Assembly: GCF_000283155.1 (NCBI RefSeq)
Contig: NW_004454178.1
Span: forward strand, 28,648,740-28,712,739
DNA length: 64,000 nucleotides
Reading direction: 5' to 3'
Source: Ceratotherium simum simum
Lineage: Eukaryota; Chordata; Mammalia; Perissodactyla; Rhinocerotidae
This document shows, piece by piece, positions 10,090 through 20,784 of this stretch. Below the pieces are notes generated by a model, which saw only the letters and a list, made by a program, of their open reading frames with translations, was not told the DNA's origin and searched no databases. The stretch's first letter is position 1; each line of letters opens with the position of its first letter. A program made the position numbers and the translations under genes.

Positions 10090-11235
10090 AGTCACCAGAG
10101 TCTGGCCTGCTAGGTGTCATCAGAGCCTGACTGACTGGGGGAAGGGAATGCCCACTCCAGCCCACTCCAGCCGTCCTGTCCCATCTGAGGGGAAACAAGT
10201 GAGCAGCACTGGTGAAGCTCTCAGTCCCCAGGCACAGCCTTACCAGACGACTGGGTCCTACTCACAGGGCTACAGAGTGAAACGGTGCCCTCCCCTCATC
10301 TCACCACCACATCACTAAAGCCTATTACAGCAGCTCCTTTTACCCAGGACATCATGGCCACCTTTCAACAAAAGTGACAAGGCATACTAACAGGCAAGAA
10401 AGACAAGGTGAAGAGACAAAGCAAGCGTCAGAACCAGGTCCAGACATGGAAGGGATGTTGGAATTATCAGACCACGGATTCACAGCCACAGTGACTAACA
10501 TGCTAAGGATTTAATGGAAAAAGTGGACAAAATGCAACAATGGATGGGCAATGTCAGCAGAGAGGTGGAAATCAGAAGAAAGAATCCAAAAGAGATGCTA
10601 GAGATCGAAAACACTGTTAACAGAAATGGAGATGTCTTTGTGGGCTCATCAGCACATTGGACACGGTTGAAGAAAGAATCTCTGAGCTTGAGGATATGTC
10701 AATAAACTTCCAAAACAGAAAAGTAAAGAGAAAAAACCAAAACCAAACAGAATATCCAAGGACAGTGGGGCAACTACAAAAGGTGTAACGTGAGCATAAT
10801 GGGAATTCCGGAAGGAGAAGAGAGAGAGAAAGGAACAGGAGAAATAGTTGAAGCAACAATGATTGAGAAATTGTCAGACACAAAACCACAGATCCAAGTA
10901 ACTCAGAAAACACCAAGAATAAATGCCAACGAAACCAAACATACCACCTAGGCATGCCCCCTTGACGTCATGCTCAAACTGCAGAGAATCGAAGGTTAAA
11001 GATAAAATTTTGAAAGAAGTTGGAGGGAAAACCCACCTCATCTACAGAGGAACAAAGACGAGAATTAGATCCAACTGCTCCTCAGAAACTGTGCAAGTTA
11101 GAAGAGAGACAGAACTGAAATATCTGAAGTATCGAGAGAGAAGGACCCACCAACCTCGAATTCCGTACAACGCAAAATTATCCTTCAAAAGTGAAGGAAA
11201 AATAAAGATGTTCCTAAATAAAAGTTGAGGAAATT
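10090..11235 (+). mobile_element. L1/HAL1 5' region and ORF1 remnant
   Basis: The plus strand follows the L1M/HAL1 ORF1 order. A leader (about 10330-10460) precedes a coiled-coil-coding part around 10500-10700 ('aatggaaaaagtggacaaaatg'). The RNA-binding part follows ('ggcaactacaaaaggtgtaac', about 10769), then the C-terminal part near 11140-11200 that would encode a 'HQPRIPYNAKLSFKSEG' stretch. Several frameshifts and stops split it, so no full ORF1 remains. It stops near 11235 without ORF2, which could mean HAL1 (ORF1 only) or truncation. Confidence 0.8.
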
Positions 11236-11334
11236 AGTTGCCATTTGGAATAGCTGGCCTTCTCTCTTTTCACTTAGGTCAGGGCTAGGAGAGGAACAGC
11301 TTGCTCAGGGTTCATGTGGATGGAGGATGTCTAG

Positions 11335-11850
11335 CTTTCTAGAAGCTTCCAGAGTGGCTGTGCAATTTTGCATTCCCACCAGCAATGGAGGAGAGTTCTG
11401 GTAGCTTCATGGCTTTGCAAACATGGTCAATTTTCTTTTAACCCTTCTGACAGTTGGGAAGTGGTATCTGATTGTGGTTATAATTTGCAATTTCCTATGA
11501 CGAAGGCGTTGAGCATCTTTCCCTGCCCTTAGTAGCCATCTCTTTAACTTCTGTGGTGCAGTGTTGTTCAGATCTTTTGCCACTTTTTAATTGCAGTTTT
11601 GAGCTTTGAGATTTACTTATATATGCTGAATGCTAGCCTTTATCAGATGTGTGTTTGCAAATATTTTCTCCCAGTGTGTGGCTTCCTTCCTTTCTTAATA
11701 TGTCTTTTGAAGAGTGGGTGTTGTTAATGTTGATGAAATCCAATTTACCATTTTTTTATGGTTCGTACTTTCATTGTCCTATCTAAGAAATCTTTGTCTA
11801 ACCGAAGGTCATACATATCTCTGCTTTGTTTTTCTTCAGGAGGAGTAATT
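11335..11850 (-). mobile_element. Ancient L1 fragment, ORF2 C-terminal region (antisense)
   Basis: The plus strand reads as the complement of the L1 ORF2 C-terminal region: 'gcattcccaccagcaatgg' (about 11371), 'gtggtatctgattgtggtt' (about 11460), 'cttttgccactttttaattg' (about 11574), then 'cctatctaagaaatctttg' (about 11779). It sits head-on to the sense ORF1 remnant ending at 11235, so the two are separate insertions or an inverted pair. Confidence 0.85.
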
Positions 11851-11854
11851 GAGT

Positions 11855-12765
11855 TTTGAAGTGGTGGCAGTGGAGCGCGTCTGTAAAGAATCAATCTCAT
11901 CGATTTCTGCTTAAGCAGATGGTTGTGTTGTATGGGGGCTGGAATTCTCCATTTCAGGGAGATTGGAGTCTAGAGGTAGGCCATTGTCCACCTTCTCCCA
12001 AATTTCCCTTGAAAATGCCAAAAAATTTTGAACAGATTGTAATCAGTTCTAAGATTATATCATCTATATAACTACACTGACATGAAATTCCTAAAGAATG
12101 ATGAAATACAAGATGCTGATGAGAATTGGATAAAATGTGGAACACTTATGAAACCTAAAATGGGAGTGTTTTGTTTTAAAACTTTAAACCACCAACACCA
12201 AGGGAAAGTCTAAGTAATAGTTTCAGAATTCGAAGAAAGGACTGCTTATTCACAGATTTGTTGTTCCTCTAATGGTCCTGTGAATCAGAGCCCTGTCTCA
12301 TCCTGGGTCATAGTGGAGACCAGAGACCAGTGTTTCTTTTCTTGTTCTTGCTGCTGTTTGGGGCTTGGAACAAGCCGCTTGAAATACCTGGACCTTATTC
12401 ACATAGAGAAATTCAGCTGAGTCCCTGGTGCCCTCAGCTTCTGCCAGGCGATAAGTTCTCATCTCCTGAATTTCCTGTGCTACCTCCAGCCCTCCTGCCA
12501 GAGTCAATGCTCCACCCTCCCTCTGGCTCCTCCTCCTCCTCCATCTCCCTCTGTGCATGGCACCATCACCTCCTTAAGAATTAGTGCAGCTGCCACCTGC
12601 TCGCCTGCCCTGGCCAGTAGGGTCTCTCAGGACCCTGATCCTAATCCCGTGACAGCCCTTCAGCACCCCTCATTCATTCGCACTGCAGCTGCCTGGGGTC
12701 CAGCCTGCGCCACTTCTCTCTGCACTGTTGTAATGAACTGTTAGGTGATCCTTGGTCATACCTCC
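11855..12765. other. No gene recognised
   Basis: Unassigned sequence. The part 12400-12720 is pyrimidine-rich with CTCCTC runs near 12527-12545. The frames there (up to about 86 codons on either strand) are rich in Ser, Pro and Leu and look like compositional artefacts. Confidence 0.4.
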
Positions 12766-12769
12766 CCTA

Positions 12770-13075
12770 TTTCTTGCTCGCATTGCTGTCACGGTAATCT
12801 CCAAAAAATGCAAATCAGATCCAATTCACTCCCCAGGCTGATATTCATGACTGGCCTACTCAGCTCTCAGGAAAATGAACAAGCTCCTTAAATTGGCACA
12901 CAAAGACTCTTTGCTGAATGCCGGCTGCATGAACAGCATCTGAAAATACAGCTTTATAACAAGCAACCTGCAGCGCCCATTCAACTTCCTGGTTCTGACA
13001 TCCCAGAGGCAGCTCTCATACCTTCCATCATGGGCACCAGGACGCTCCATCCTCTCTGCCTCCCCCGACCCCTGA
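12770..13075 (+). repeat. L2 LINE 3'-region fragment
   Basis: The order 'caaatcagatccaattcactcccc' (about 12811), then 'agctctcaggaaaatgaacaagctccttaa' split over 12860-12893, then a CTTTGCTGAATGCC part follows the sense L2 3' region ('...ctcccattgcctac...aaactccttagc...'). It is highly diverged. Confidence 0.5.
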
Positions 13076-13648
13076 GCTCCCACAGATTAACAGAGAGAAG
13101 GCAGATCTGGTTCAAACTGTCTTGAATCCTAAGACAGTTTAATTAATATCACGATGCCTGCTGGCACAGAGGAAGCAGGGACCTCCCCGAGGTCATAAAA
13201 ATTTTTTAGAAAAGACCTTGGTCTTTATATAACTTTTCTAATTCCCTGCTATTTGACAACCTCAATTCTCCCTAACAATCCACAAGCCATGATGACGATT
13301 AGAGGGAAAGAAGAGATAATCAGATGTTGTACCTCCTGGACACTTTACCATGTGCACACGCAACCGCCCTGCTGAGCTTCTGGCCCTTCTACTTTCAGAG
13401 TTAAAACATGATCAGCTCATGAACATACAACCCACAGGTGTCAAAGGTTGTATTCAATTCATTAGCAAGTGGTGGAACTGGTCGAGTGGCAAGGCTGGTT
13501 CAGGAGAGAGTTCAAGAAAGGGCTGTTAGTGGAGTCAGCCAGTTGGTCAAAGGGATGCTGACATGAATTTGCTAAATCATCCAGGAATGGCTCTTGTTCT
13601 GCAATGCAATAAACCAGAACCCTTGGAGGGCTTTTTCTACTTGACAGA

Positions 13649-13687
13649 AATCATTTGCATTGTCATTGGACAATAATCATTTGCATT
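13649..13687. promoter_or_regulatory. Paired octamer motifs around an inverted CCAAT box
   Basis: ATTTGCAT (the POU/octamer motif) occurs at 13653-13660 and 13679-13686, each inside the same 12-base context AATCATTTGCAT+T. Between them is TCATTGG (13664-13670), an inverted CCAAT core. The two octamers are 26 bp apart. This resembles an enhancer or promoter module, but no transcription start or gene is seen nearby. Confidence 0.3.
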
Positions 13688-16600
13688 TTACCCTCAGTTA
13701 ACCTCTGCTCCTACAGAGGTGAGCAGTGAATATGATGTCAGAATGGCGTACTACACTACGACAGATTCAAGTATTACCCAGCCTGCGTGGGCCCCAGGGA
13801 TGTCATCCAGGAGCCCCTTGTACGTATTTCCCAGTTTTGGATAATTTTCTGAAGGTGCCCATAAGATTCAAGTGTGCTTTATTTTCTGCTTAGAAAGCAC
13901 ATAGCAGATCAGAATTTACAATGCAGGTTATGCTGTCATTTAAGGAAAGAAAACAGACACAGAAACTGTAAAACTAGAAGTGACATCAGGCTGGGGCAAT
14001 TTACCTGAGACTAAGCCACAATCATCCTGAAAAGACTTAATTGTGTTTATTCTACTACCCTCAAGAAGGGTGGCTTGTGTGGGCTTCATTTCTGAAAGGG
14101 TTCAATCAACCCTGGTTCAACGATGATTCAGAGCTTAAGGGAGGGACTTTGGTTTTACAGCTGACACGCTTCTCTGTTCAGAGGATGTTCTCAGGTCCCT
14201 GAGAGTTGGGACGGGAACCCAGCGAAGTGACTTCAAACCCCATTCACTTTTTGCCACAATGAAACTCTCCCAAAGCCCACTGTTTATCGAGCAATTACCG
14301 TGTGTGCTCCTGATATCAGCTTGTTTATTTTTGCCACTTAATTGACATGAGATTGGCTGAAAACCCCACTGAGAGAGCAATTCCAGTGCAGCTCCAAACA
14401 AGCTCGTGCATCCCGAGTGTTGTAGAGTCCTTGTCACGGTTGCTTCCAGCTCTGACCGCCGTCTCTAGACTCTCCTTCTCTTTCCTTCCCCGATGGGGGT
14501 GGCCCAGCCCCTTTCCATTTCCACAAAACAAACAACAAAATACTACTCGCACATGACCTTCCTTTGGGAAGCAAGTTATTTTTTTCTTTCAAAGTTCTGG
14601 AAGCACAGGAGGACAGATCCCTCGGGTCAGTCGTTGGCCTCCACTCCTTAGACGCCGAGGGCTTGCCCAGGAGCTGTGCTCCCTCATCCAGGCTTCCTTG
14701 GCTCTTTCCTCCTCGGCCCCAAGAACAAAAACTAGCCCCAATTTCCTGCCATTTTCATTCTCTCAGTTCCCTCAAGCTTTGGCCGAAGCGTGGCTGGGGC
14801 CTTTGATCAGGTGCCCAAGGGCCTGTGGGCAGCAGCTCCCAGACAGATGTGGGAGCATCAGTCCCAACAGCTCCCCAAGGGAGGTGTGGACATGCCCCCC
14901 CTTGCAGGCTGGCCCTCTGCTGGTGCTCTGGGCAGGGCTGCACCTTCTCCCATAACACACGAGTGGTTATATCTCCACGCCCTACCCGCTCATTCATAAC
15001 CACAGCTCATTTGTGAATACTAAATAAAATCAGGTGAAAAACTGTCTGTAAAAGTGCGTAGGCCATTCCTGAGAACACTGGTCATTCACTAGGCAGTGAG
15101 GGACGAGGCTGATTTTGCTTCATATCAACGTCCACTGAATTTTCTTGTGGTCAGGCCAAGTCCTTCAAGATGAAGATCACATAGACTGCAGGATTCAACT
15201 GGTTACAGAGCACACCTTCAATTTTAAAGAACAATTTTAAATAAAGGAAGATATAATTCAACATGTGTGCTTTTTAAATGTATTCATTTTCTTAAGTTGT
15301 CTTCAAAGTTTTTTGTTGCAATGCTTTTCTAACATATATGCATATTTACATATATTACACACACACGCACACAGCCTGATTAAAACAATCACTTTTGAAA
15401 TGTTACAGTTTTTAATTCCTAAAACTGCTAAAGTTTATTTTTATTTTACTGGCTTCCCTCCAAGTGGGAAATTAATACGCATGTAATTACAGCTCCTCAT
15501 CCTTTGAAATGTTGGTGAATCAAGGAATATTGCTCTCTATTGAAAGTCTGAATTTAGTTTGCATATTCAGAATGTAAATCAGAGGATAAACAAACGGAGT
15601 GACTACATCTTTACAAAAGTGCTCTGCAGTGCTGTCATCTAAAATTAGGATGCTGGAGTTCTTAGAGATTGCCTGTAATTTTCAAAATCATCCAACATAT
15701 TTTACTTAGTTTATTCTGATGTCCTCTAAGAATCAAATAACAGATTTACAGCAAAGGAGAGGAGGCAACGGTGGGTCAGCTTGGCCTAACCTTTCCAATA
15801 TGTGAGCATTATTCCAGAAGGTTCCACGTGACAGCCTCCACATTTTCTCCTGATTTCACTCATTCACTCACTGAGCAAATTCTGACCAGGCTACTGTTTT
15901 GTGTGAGAAAGTGTGTTGGGTTCTGTAGGAGAACACACAAAGGAAAATCTGGCTGCACCCAATTTTAAGAATCGTCTGTGAAGTTACTTTCAAGATATCT
16001 AGAGATAACAGAGCATATAACATGTCCTGTCTTCACGACTGTAATACTTTTAAAAAATAATGGTCTTCATCAGAGACATGATTTTCTTAAAAAATCATCT
16101 CAACTTAAATTGACCAAAAGAGTAAGTACAAGTAAAATATATCGTTAAAAAGTGTCATTTTCAGGAAAAACCATAATAAGAGTGGCTAACATATATTAAT
16201 AATTTTTAAATAAACAAAGCAGATTGCCACAGATGTCAGAACAATCTAATTACTTGCTCACGATTAATGAATAATTATCAGTCGTGATTTATATACAGTT
16301 ACACACTATTCTAGAACTCTTCCTAACTTTTGGCTCATATTTTCATCCTCTGCGGCGTGTGGCAGGGTGGAAAATGTGGTTGGAATTGTTCACTGTTGGT
16401 CCCAGTTGTCTGCACAAATAATCAACATGAGTCTCTAAGATGCGGTCTCCCCAGTTCATGAAGGCTTGTTACAACTGCCAACAGGTCGGTGACGTCATTA
16501 ATATGGTGGAACCTGGGTCATAAAATTCACACGTGGGGACGGGGCTTGGAGGAGCCGGTCCGGAGCCCTGACGTCCCAGGTCAGGACACAGCGTGAGGAA

Positions 16601-16929
16601 GGGGGCGGGTGACGGAGATGGGGCAGGCGGGCATCCTCACCTCCTTCGGATCTTGTCAGCTGTGGGGACTCAGCTGCTTTTGAGCAACTCATCTTGTCAC
16701 CAACCCTCTTCCTAAGTCACCACTATTCATTTTTAAAAGTCTTGCAATTTAGTTTTTATTTCAGCATTTTGCAAAGAGAACAATGAGAACAGCTGAAAAT
16801 AAATCAGACTGCCTATTCCTCTCCTGGTTTTTTTCTTCTGCACTGTTTTTCATTATCAACTTGATAGAACTCTGTTTGGGAGAAACCAAACCCGGCCGAG
16901 TCTGCCGTGAGTAACTGTCCGCAATCACA

Positions 16930-17000
16930 GTGGGCTTTTAGGCGGCCGCGCCTGCCGTGCCTCCTGGCGTGGGCGCGGGCGGTGGCCGACGAGCAGGCTG
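16930..17000. other. Small CpG-dense patch
   Basis: About ten CpG dinucleotides lie within 60-70 bp around a GCGGCCGC octamer (16942-16949), in otherwise CpG-poor DNA. It is too short to be a classical CpG island. Confidence 0.6.
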
Positions 17001-17739
17001 CATTTTTCATCCATCTCACACATTCCTGCTGCTTTTCCTCATGCGTCTCCAGGGAACGAGTGGGCACGTGAAGAGTGAATCTGATTTTTATGAAATTTTA
17101 AATTAACTTTGCACTCCTGAGTGACTAGTCTTTCTCCACGTCCAGCAGACATTGTCTGGGCATTGGAATCAAGTCATGCGATAGAAATGACTCGAAGGCC
17201 AGTGTTTGGCTGCAGCGTGGTGGCACCTGGCTGGGGCGTTTGCCAGCATCCTCGTCTGGGACACATGGCAGGGGCAGCTTGGCAGCGGGGCTGCTGGAAT
17301 CTCGAACAGCAATGACCTGCTGAATTGAAACCACCTTTCAGCTTACACTCAGTGACCCGGCTGACACAAAGGGAGCCACAGCACCCCAGCACTGCATTCT
17401 GATGGAGCGGGTGACCCTCGCTTCAGTCTTCACACAGGATGTGAACTGTAACAGTGTCTCGGTGACGTGCCCACGAAAGGAGGAGCGAGGAGGCGGTGAA
17501 GTTTAGAATGCAGGGCTTGGAGGAAGGCTGGAAAAGGGAAATATGTTACTGTTTAACACAGCTGTGCAGTTGGTAAAGCCTAGATTAAAAAAAATCCACT
17601 TTTCTTACAAGTGTCTTATTTTGTATACTTCAGGGATTTTAGCCTCTAATTTAAGAGCCAATTACCTGGCTGTTGTATACGTTTGTGGTTCTTATAAACT
17701 GAAGTCAGGCTTAGGTGCTAAGATAGTTTGTTAATTAGT

Positions 17740-17885
17740 CATTCATTCAACACATGTTGATGAGCTTTGGGTCGGAGCCAGACTTGAGGCTGGGCTGTGG
17801 ACAGACACACGGACAGCCCCTGGGCACAGAGCTGGAGTCTCGTGGGACAGCGTGCATTTGTGAACTGTTTGGGGGAAGGTCCCTA
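17740..17885 (-). repeat. L2 LINE 3' end (antisense)
   Basis: 'cattcattcaacacatgttgatgagc' is the complement of the L2 terminus ('...tgttgaatgaatg'). The following sequence keeps the L2 spacing up to about 17860. Confidence 0.55.
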
Positions 17886-18104
17886 GAAGGAAATGAGATA
17901 ATGTTTGTATAATGGCTGGTTGGCTACAGACTTCCCAGGTAGGTCTTGGGAGCTAGAAACCACAAAAGGAAAGATGGACATGGTGACTTCACATTAAAAA
18001 CACCTGCTGTCCCACTCAATGTGACCAGCCTCTTGCTGCCCATGCCGCCCATCACCCCTGCCCCCAAATTAGTCTCCAGCTCCCACCCCTCCTCCAACAA
18101 GCAT

Positions 18105-18300
18105 TTGTTACAGACGGAATTTTTGTCCCCAAAATTCATATGTGGAAGCCCTAACCCCCAAGTTGCTGCATTTGGAGATGGGGCCTCTGGAAGTCATTAT
18201 GTTGGATGAGGTCAACAGGGTGAGGCCCTGATCCCACCAGGGTTGTGCACCCACTAATGGAAGGATCTGGGGAAGGCGTAGTTCACTAGCTTCCATCAAT
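18105..18300 (+). mobile_element. MLT1-type (ERVL-MaLR) LTR, 5' part
   Basis: The string 'ttttgtccccaaaattcatatg', then 'ccctaacccccaag', 'ggagatggggcctctgg' and 'gatgaggtcaacagggtgagg' follows the left third of MLT1 LTRs. The 3' portion is missing or too diverged to follow. A better preserved relative is at 57765-58225. Confidence 0.7.
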
Positions 18301-18304
18301 TCCG

Positions 18305-20628
18305 TACGCTCTGTAGCCTGGCCACTGAGACAGACGGCTTCCCAGAGCCCGGAGTCCTAACTTAAATGGACAGACAGCAGCACAGCAAGAGCAGAAGCTA
18401 ATAACCCGAACTCCTCTTCACACTCTTGTGGACTGAAGTCCGGTTTTAGGATCGTCCCTTGTTCAACGTTCAGAACTGACTGGAGACGGGATGTTGCTGT
18501 GCAGCGTCTGGGTATGAGAGGCCTGTGGACCAGTTTGCACTGATCTTGAGGTTCTGATGGCTCAGCTCAGATTTCATCTCTTTGTCAGCTCCTTACAGTT
18601 GGGCAGGAAGGCTGTGGGGACAGGGGCAGCGGCGGGGTCACGGAATGGGCAGGCTGGATCGTACAGTGCAGCCTGGAGACACAGAGACCATGCCACATCA
18701 GCAGAAGGCTGGAGGCTCAGCCCAGCCCCCGGACCCCAGCTCCCAGCCCCCAGCCCCCGACCCATGGTCCAGATGTCCCAAAACCTGATTGCAGATTCCC
18801 CTTCTCTGGTGGGCAGACCTGAAATTACTGCTCCCTGTTCCCCTGGCTCCACCACCCCTGGGGAGCCTCCTTGCCCTGTCCAGGACGGCTCACCACCTTC
18901 AGCCCGAGGGCTCACCAGTCACAGCTCTTCAGCGCAATGACTGAAGGAGAATCCGTCGTTTGTGTTAAATGAAAGAAAAAAAAAATCCAAATGTGAAATA
19001 GTATGGATATAAAGCAGTTGCCATCATATAGTCTCAAAGTCAAAACAGCAAGCGTCAGAGTACTGTGTGTGGCACCTCCCGGTTTCTGTTAAAACCGACG
19101 TGTGTGTGTCTGTGAAAACCTGAAAGTGTCTGGTTCCTTGGAGGAGAAGCTAGGGGTCAGAGGCTGAGAAAGGGGACACGGTTCCTCTAAACAGAGTGGA
19201 TTTTTATAGTGAGCACATGTTCCTTTTATAATGAAAACTAACACAAACATATATTTTAAATTACTGCATACAAATAAAATAAGGAGAAATAGGATATCTG
19301 CCATATTTTTGTATATTAATAAAAAGTACATTTGAAACAGACCATTTTTCTTCACTAATAAATCTATATTGCCTTAACCACAAAGCATAGTAGATTGGGC
19401 TCATTCATAACATTTTCCAACTTAAATGATTTGATAGGTGTGAGGAACGTACATTATAGCTGATCCACACAAGAGACCGTCACGCAGCCTCGATTCCTAA
19501 ACAGATCAGAACACAGAGAAAGGTGGGTCCGGCTGGGGCACCGGGCACAGGCCATCTGCAGAGCTGTCCACCGTGGTCTGAGGTTGGGGATTTACCATGG
19601 TGGCAGGTGGGCCGGAGGCCCTGAGATGGTCAGTGGGGGCCTGCATGGTGATGTATGCCCTTTGGCTGGTTTCTCCCTTCCCGAGGGAACAATCACTCTC
19701 ACTGCTGAGAAAGGAGAACACCCTCGGTGCCCCGCACTGGACGCTGAGGAGAGTCATCTGCTACTTCCACTTGCAGAGGTTTGCAGGCAGGAACAAAGGT
19801 GCTCTTTGAGGGGGCATTTTTCCGTCAAGAACGTGTCCCTGCAGCTGAGCACTTCTCCACCTTCCTAATCAGCAGAGACCTTTTCTTCTGGAGAGAGACC
19901 TCCCAACAGAAAATTTGTGATTGTGAGGTGAAGATCTGCTTTCTCAAAGCTTCGGTAAGAAGCCAGGCGGAGGCCTTCAAGGCCGTGTTGTTGACCCGTC
20001 AACATTTCGTTTCTGAGCAGTGAGAGTTCCACACCCCTCTCTAGGGCTGTGCACGCCCCTGGCCCTGGTCCCGTGTGCACACAGGACGGGGTGGTTCCCC
20101 ACTCAGCACCCCACGTGCTCCTATCACGCATGCTGAAGTCGGTGCACACCCCCTCTGCATGTACTCCCTCGCGAACTCGAACACATGTCACGCCAGCACG
20201 TCCGCCCATCACTGTAGAGCATGAGCTTGAGCCAAATCGACGCAGGCTTTCAAGAATCATTTTCCTTGAGAAGTCAAAATTAGGGCTTCTTGAACATGCA
20301 AAACATATTTTAAAGAAGTACTCTTTTGATGAACTATTGAAGAGAATGTGTAGCCTTGTGATATGCTCTTCAGTGCTAGCTCTGATTGTTGCTATAGTCA
20401 GGAAAAAATGTTGTTTTATATAAGCCCCTAGGGCTAGATGGAGGGCAGATGGGGAAATATGTTTGCAACAATTGTCTCTGGGTCACGGGACTAAACACAC
20501 ATTGTTTCTATTCTGATTTCTACTTTTATGTATTTTCCAAATGTCTTTTAATCACCTGTATTAGATTCGTGATGGACAAGATAAAAGAAGCTTGAAATTA
20601 CTTGTGTTGCATTTCACGTAATATTCAA
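18305..20628. other. No gene recognised
   Basis: Mixed-composition sequence with a C-rich run (about 18711-18775, repeats of CAGCCCCC and related) and a short GT run near 19098-19112. Frames of up to 131 codons appear on both strands over the same DNA (18557-18940 and 19865-20260), without recognisable domains. Confidence 0.4.
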
Positions 20629-20629
20629 T

Positions 20630-20780
20630 AAACTTGCTTATTCAACAGATATTTATGAAATGCTTGGTATATGCAGAGCTTTGTGCAAGACCGTGAGTGA
20701 AGCAGTGAGAGCTATCAATCTGTCTCCTGAATTTATGGGACTTCGAGGTGGGAGGAAAGACCCACAGCTGACGAGTGGCT
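20630..20780 (-). repeat. L2 LINE 3' end (antisense)
   Basis: 'cttattcaacagatatttatga' then 'tggtatatgcagagctttgtgca' follows the complement of the L2 tail ('cattcaacaaatatttattga...tatgtgccaggcactgtgct'). Confidence 0.6.
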
Positions 20781-20784
20781 TTGC

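Larger units (their letters stand above)
13080..17735. other. Long repeat-poor intergenic block
   Basis: No gene, RNA gene or clear young repeat was recognised in this 4.6-kb block. It contains a paired ATTTGCAT motif (13653-13686), an AT-rich part (15200-16330), and a small CpG-dense patch (16930-17000). The longest frames (about 100 codons at 14135-14437, minus) have no recognisable domain and overlap frames on the other strand. The low repeat content could reflect constraint, but this is not shown by the sequence alone. Confidence 0.45.
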
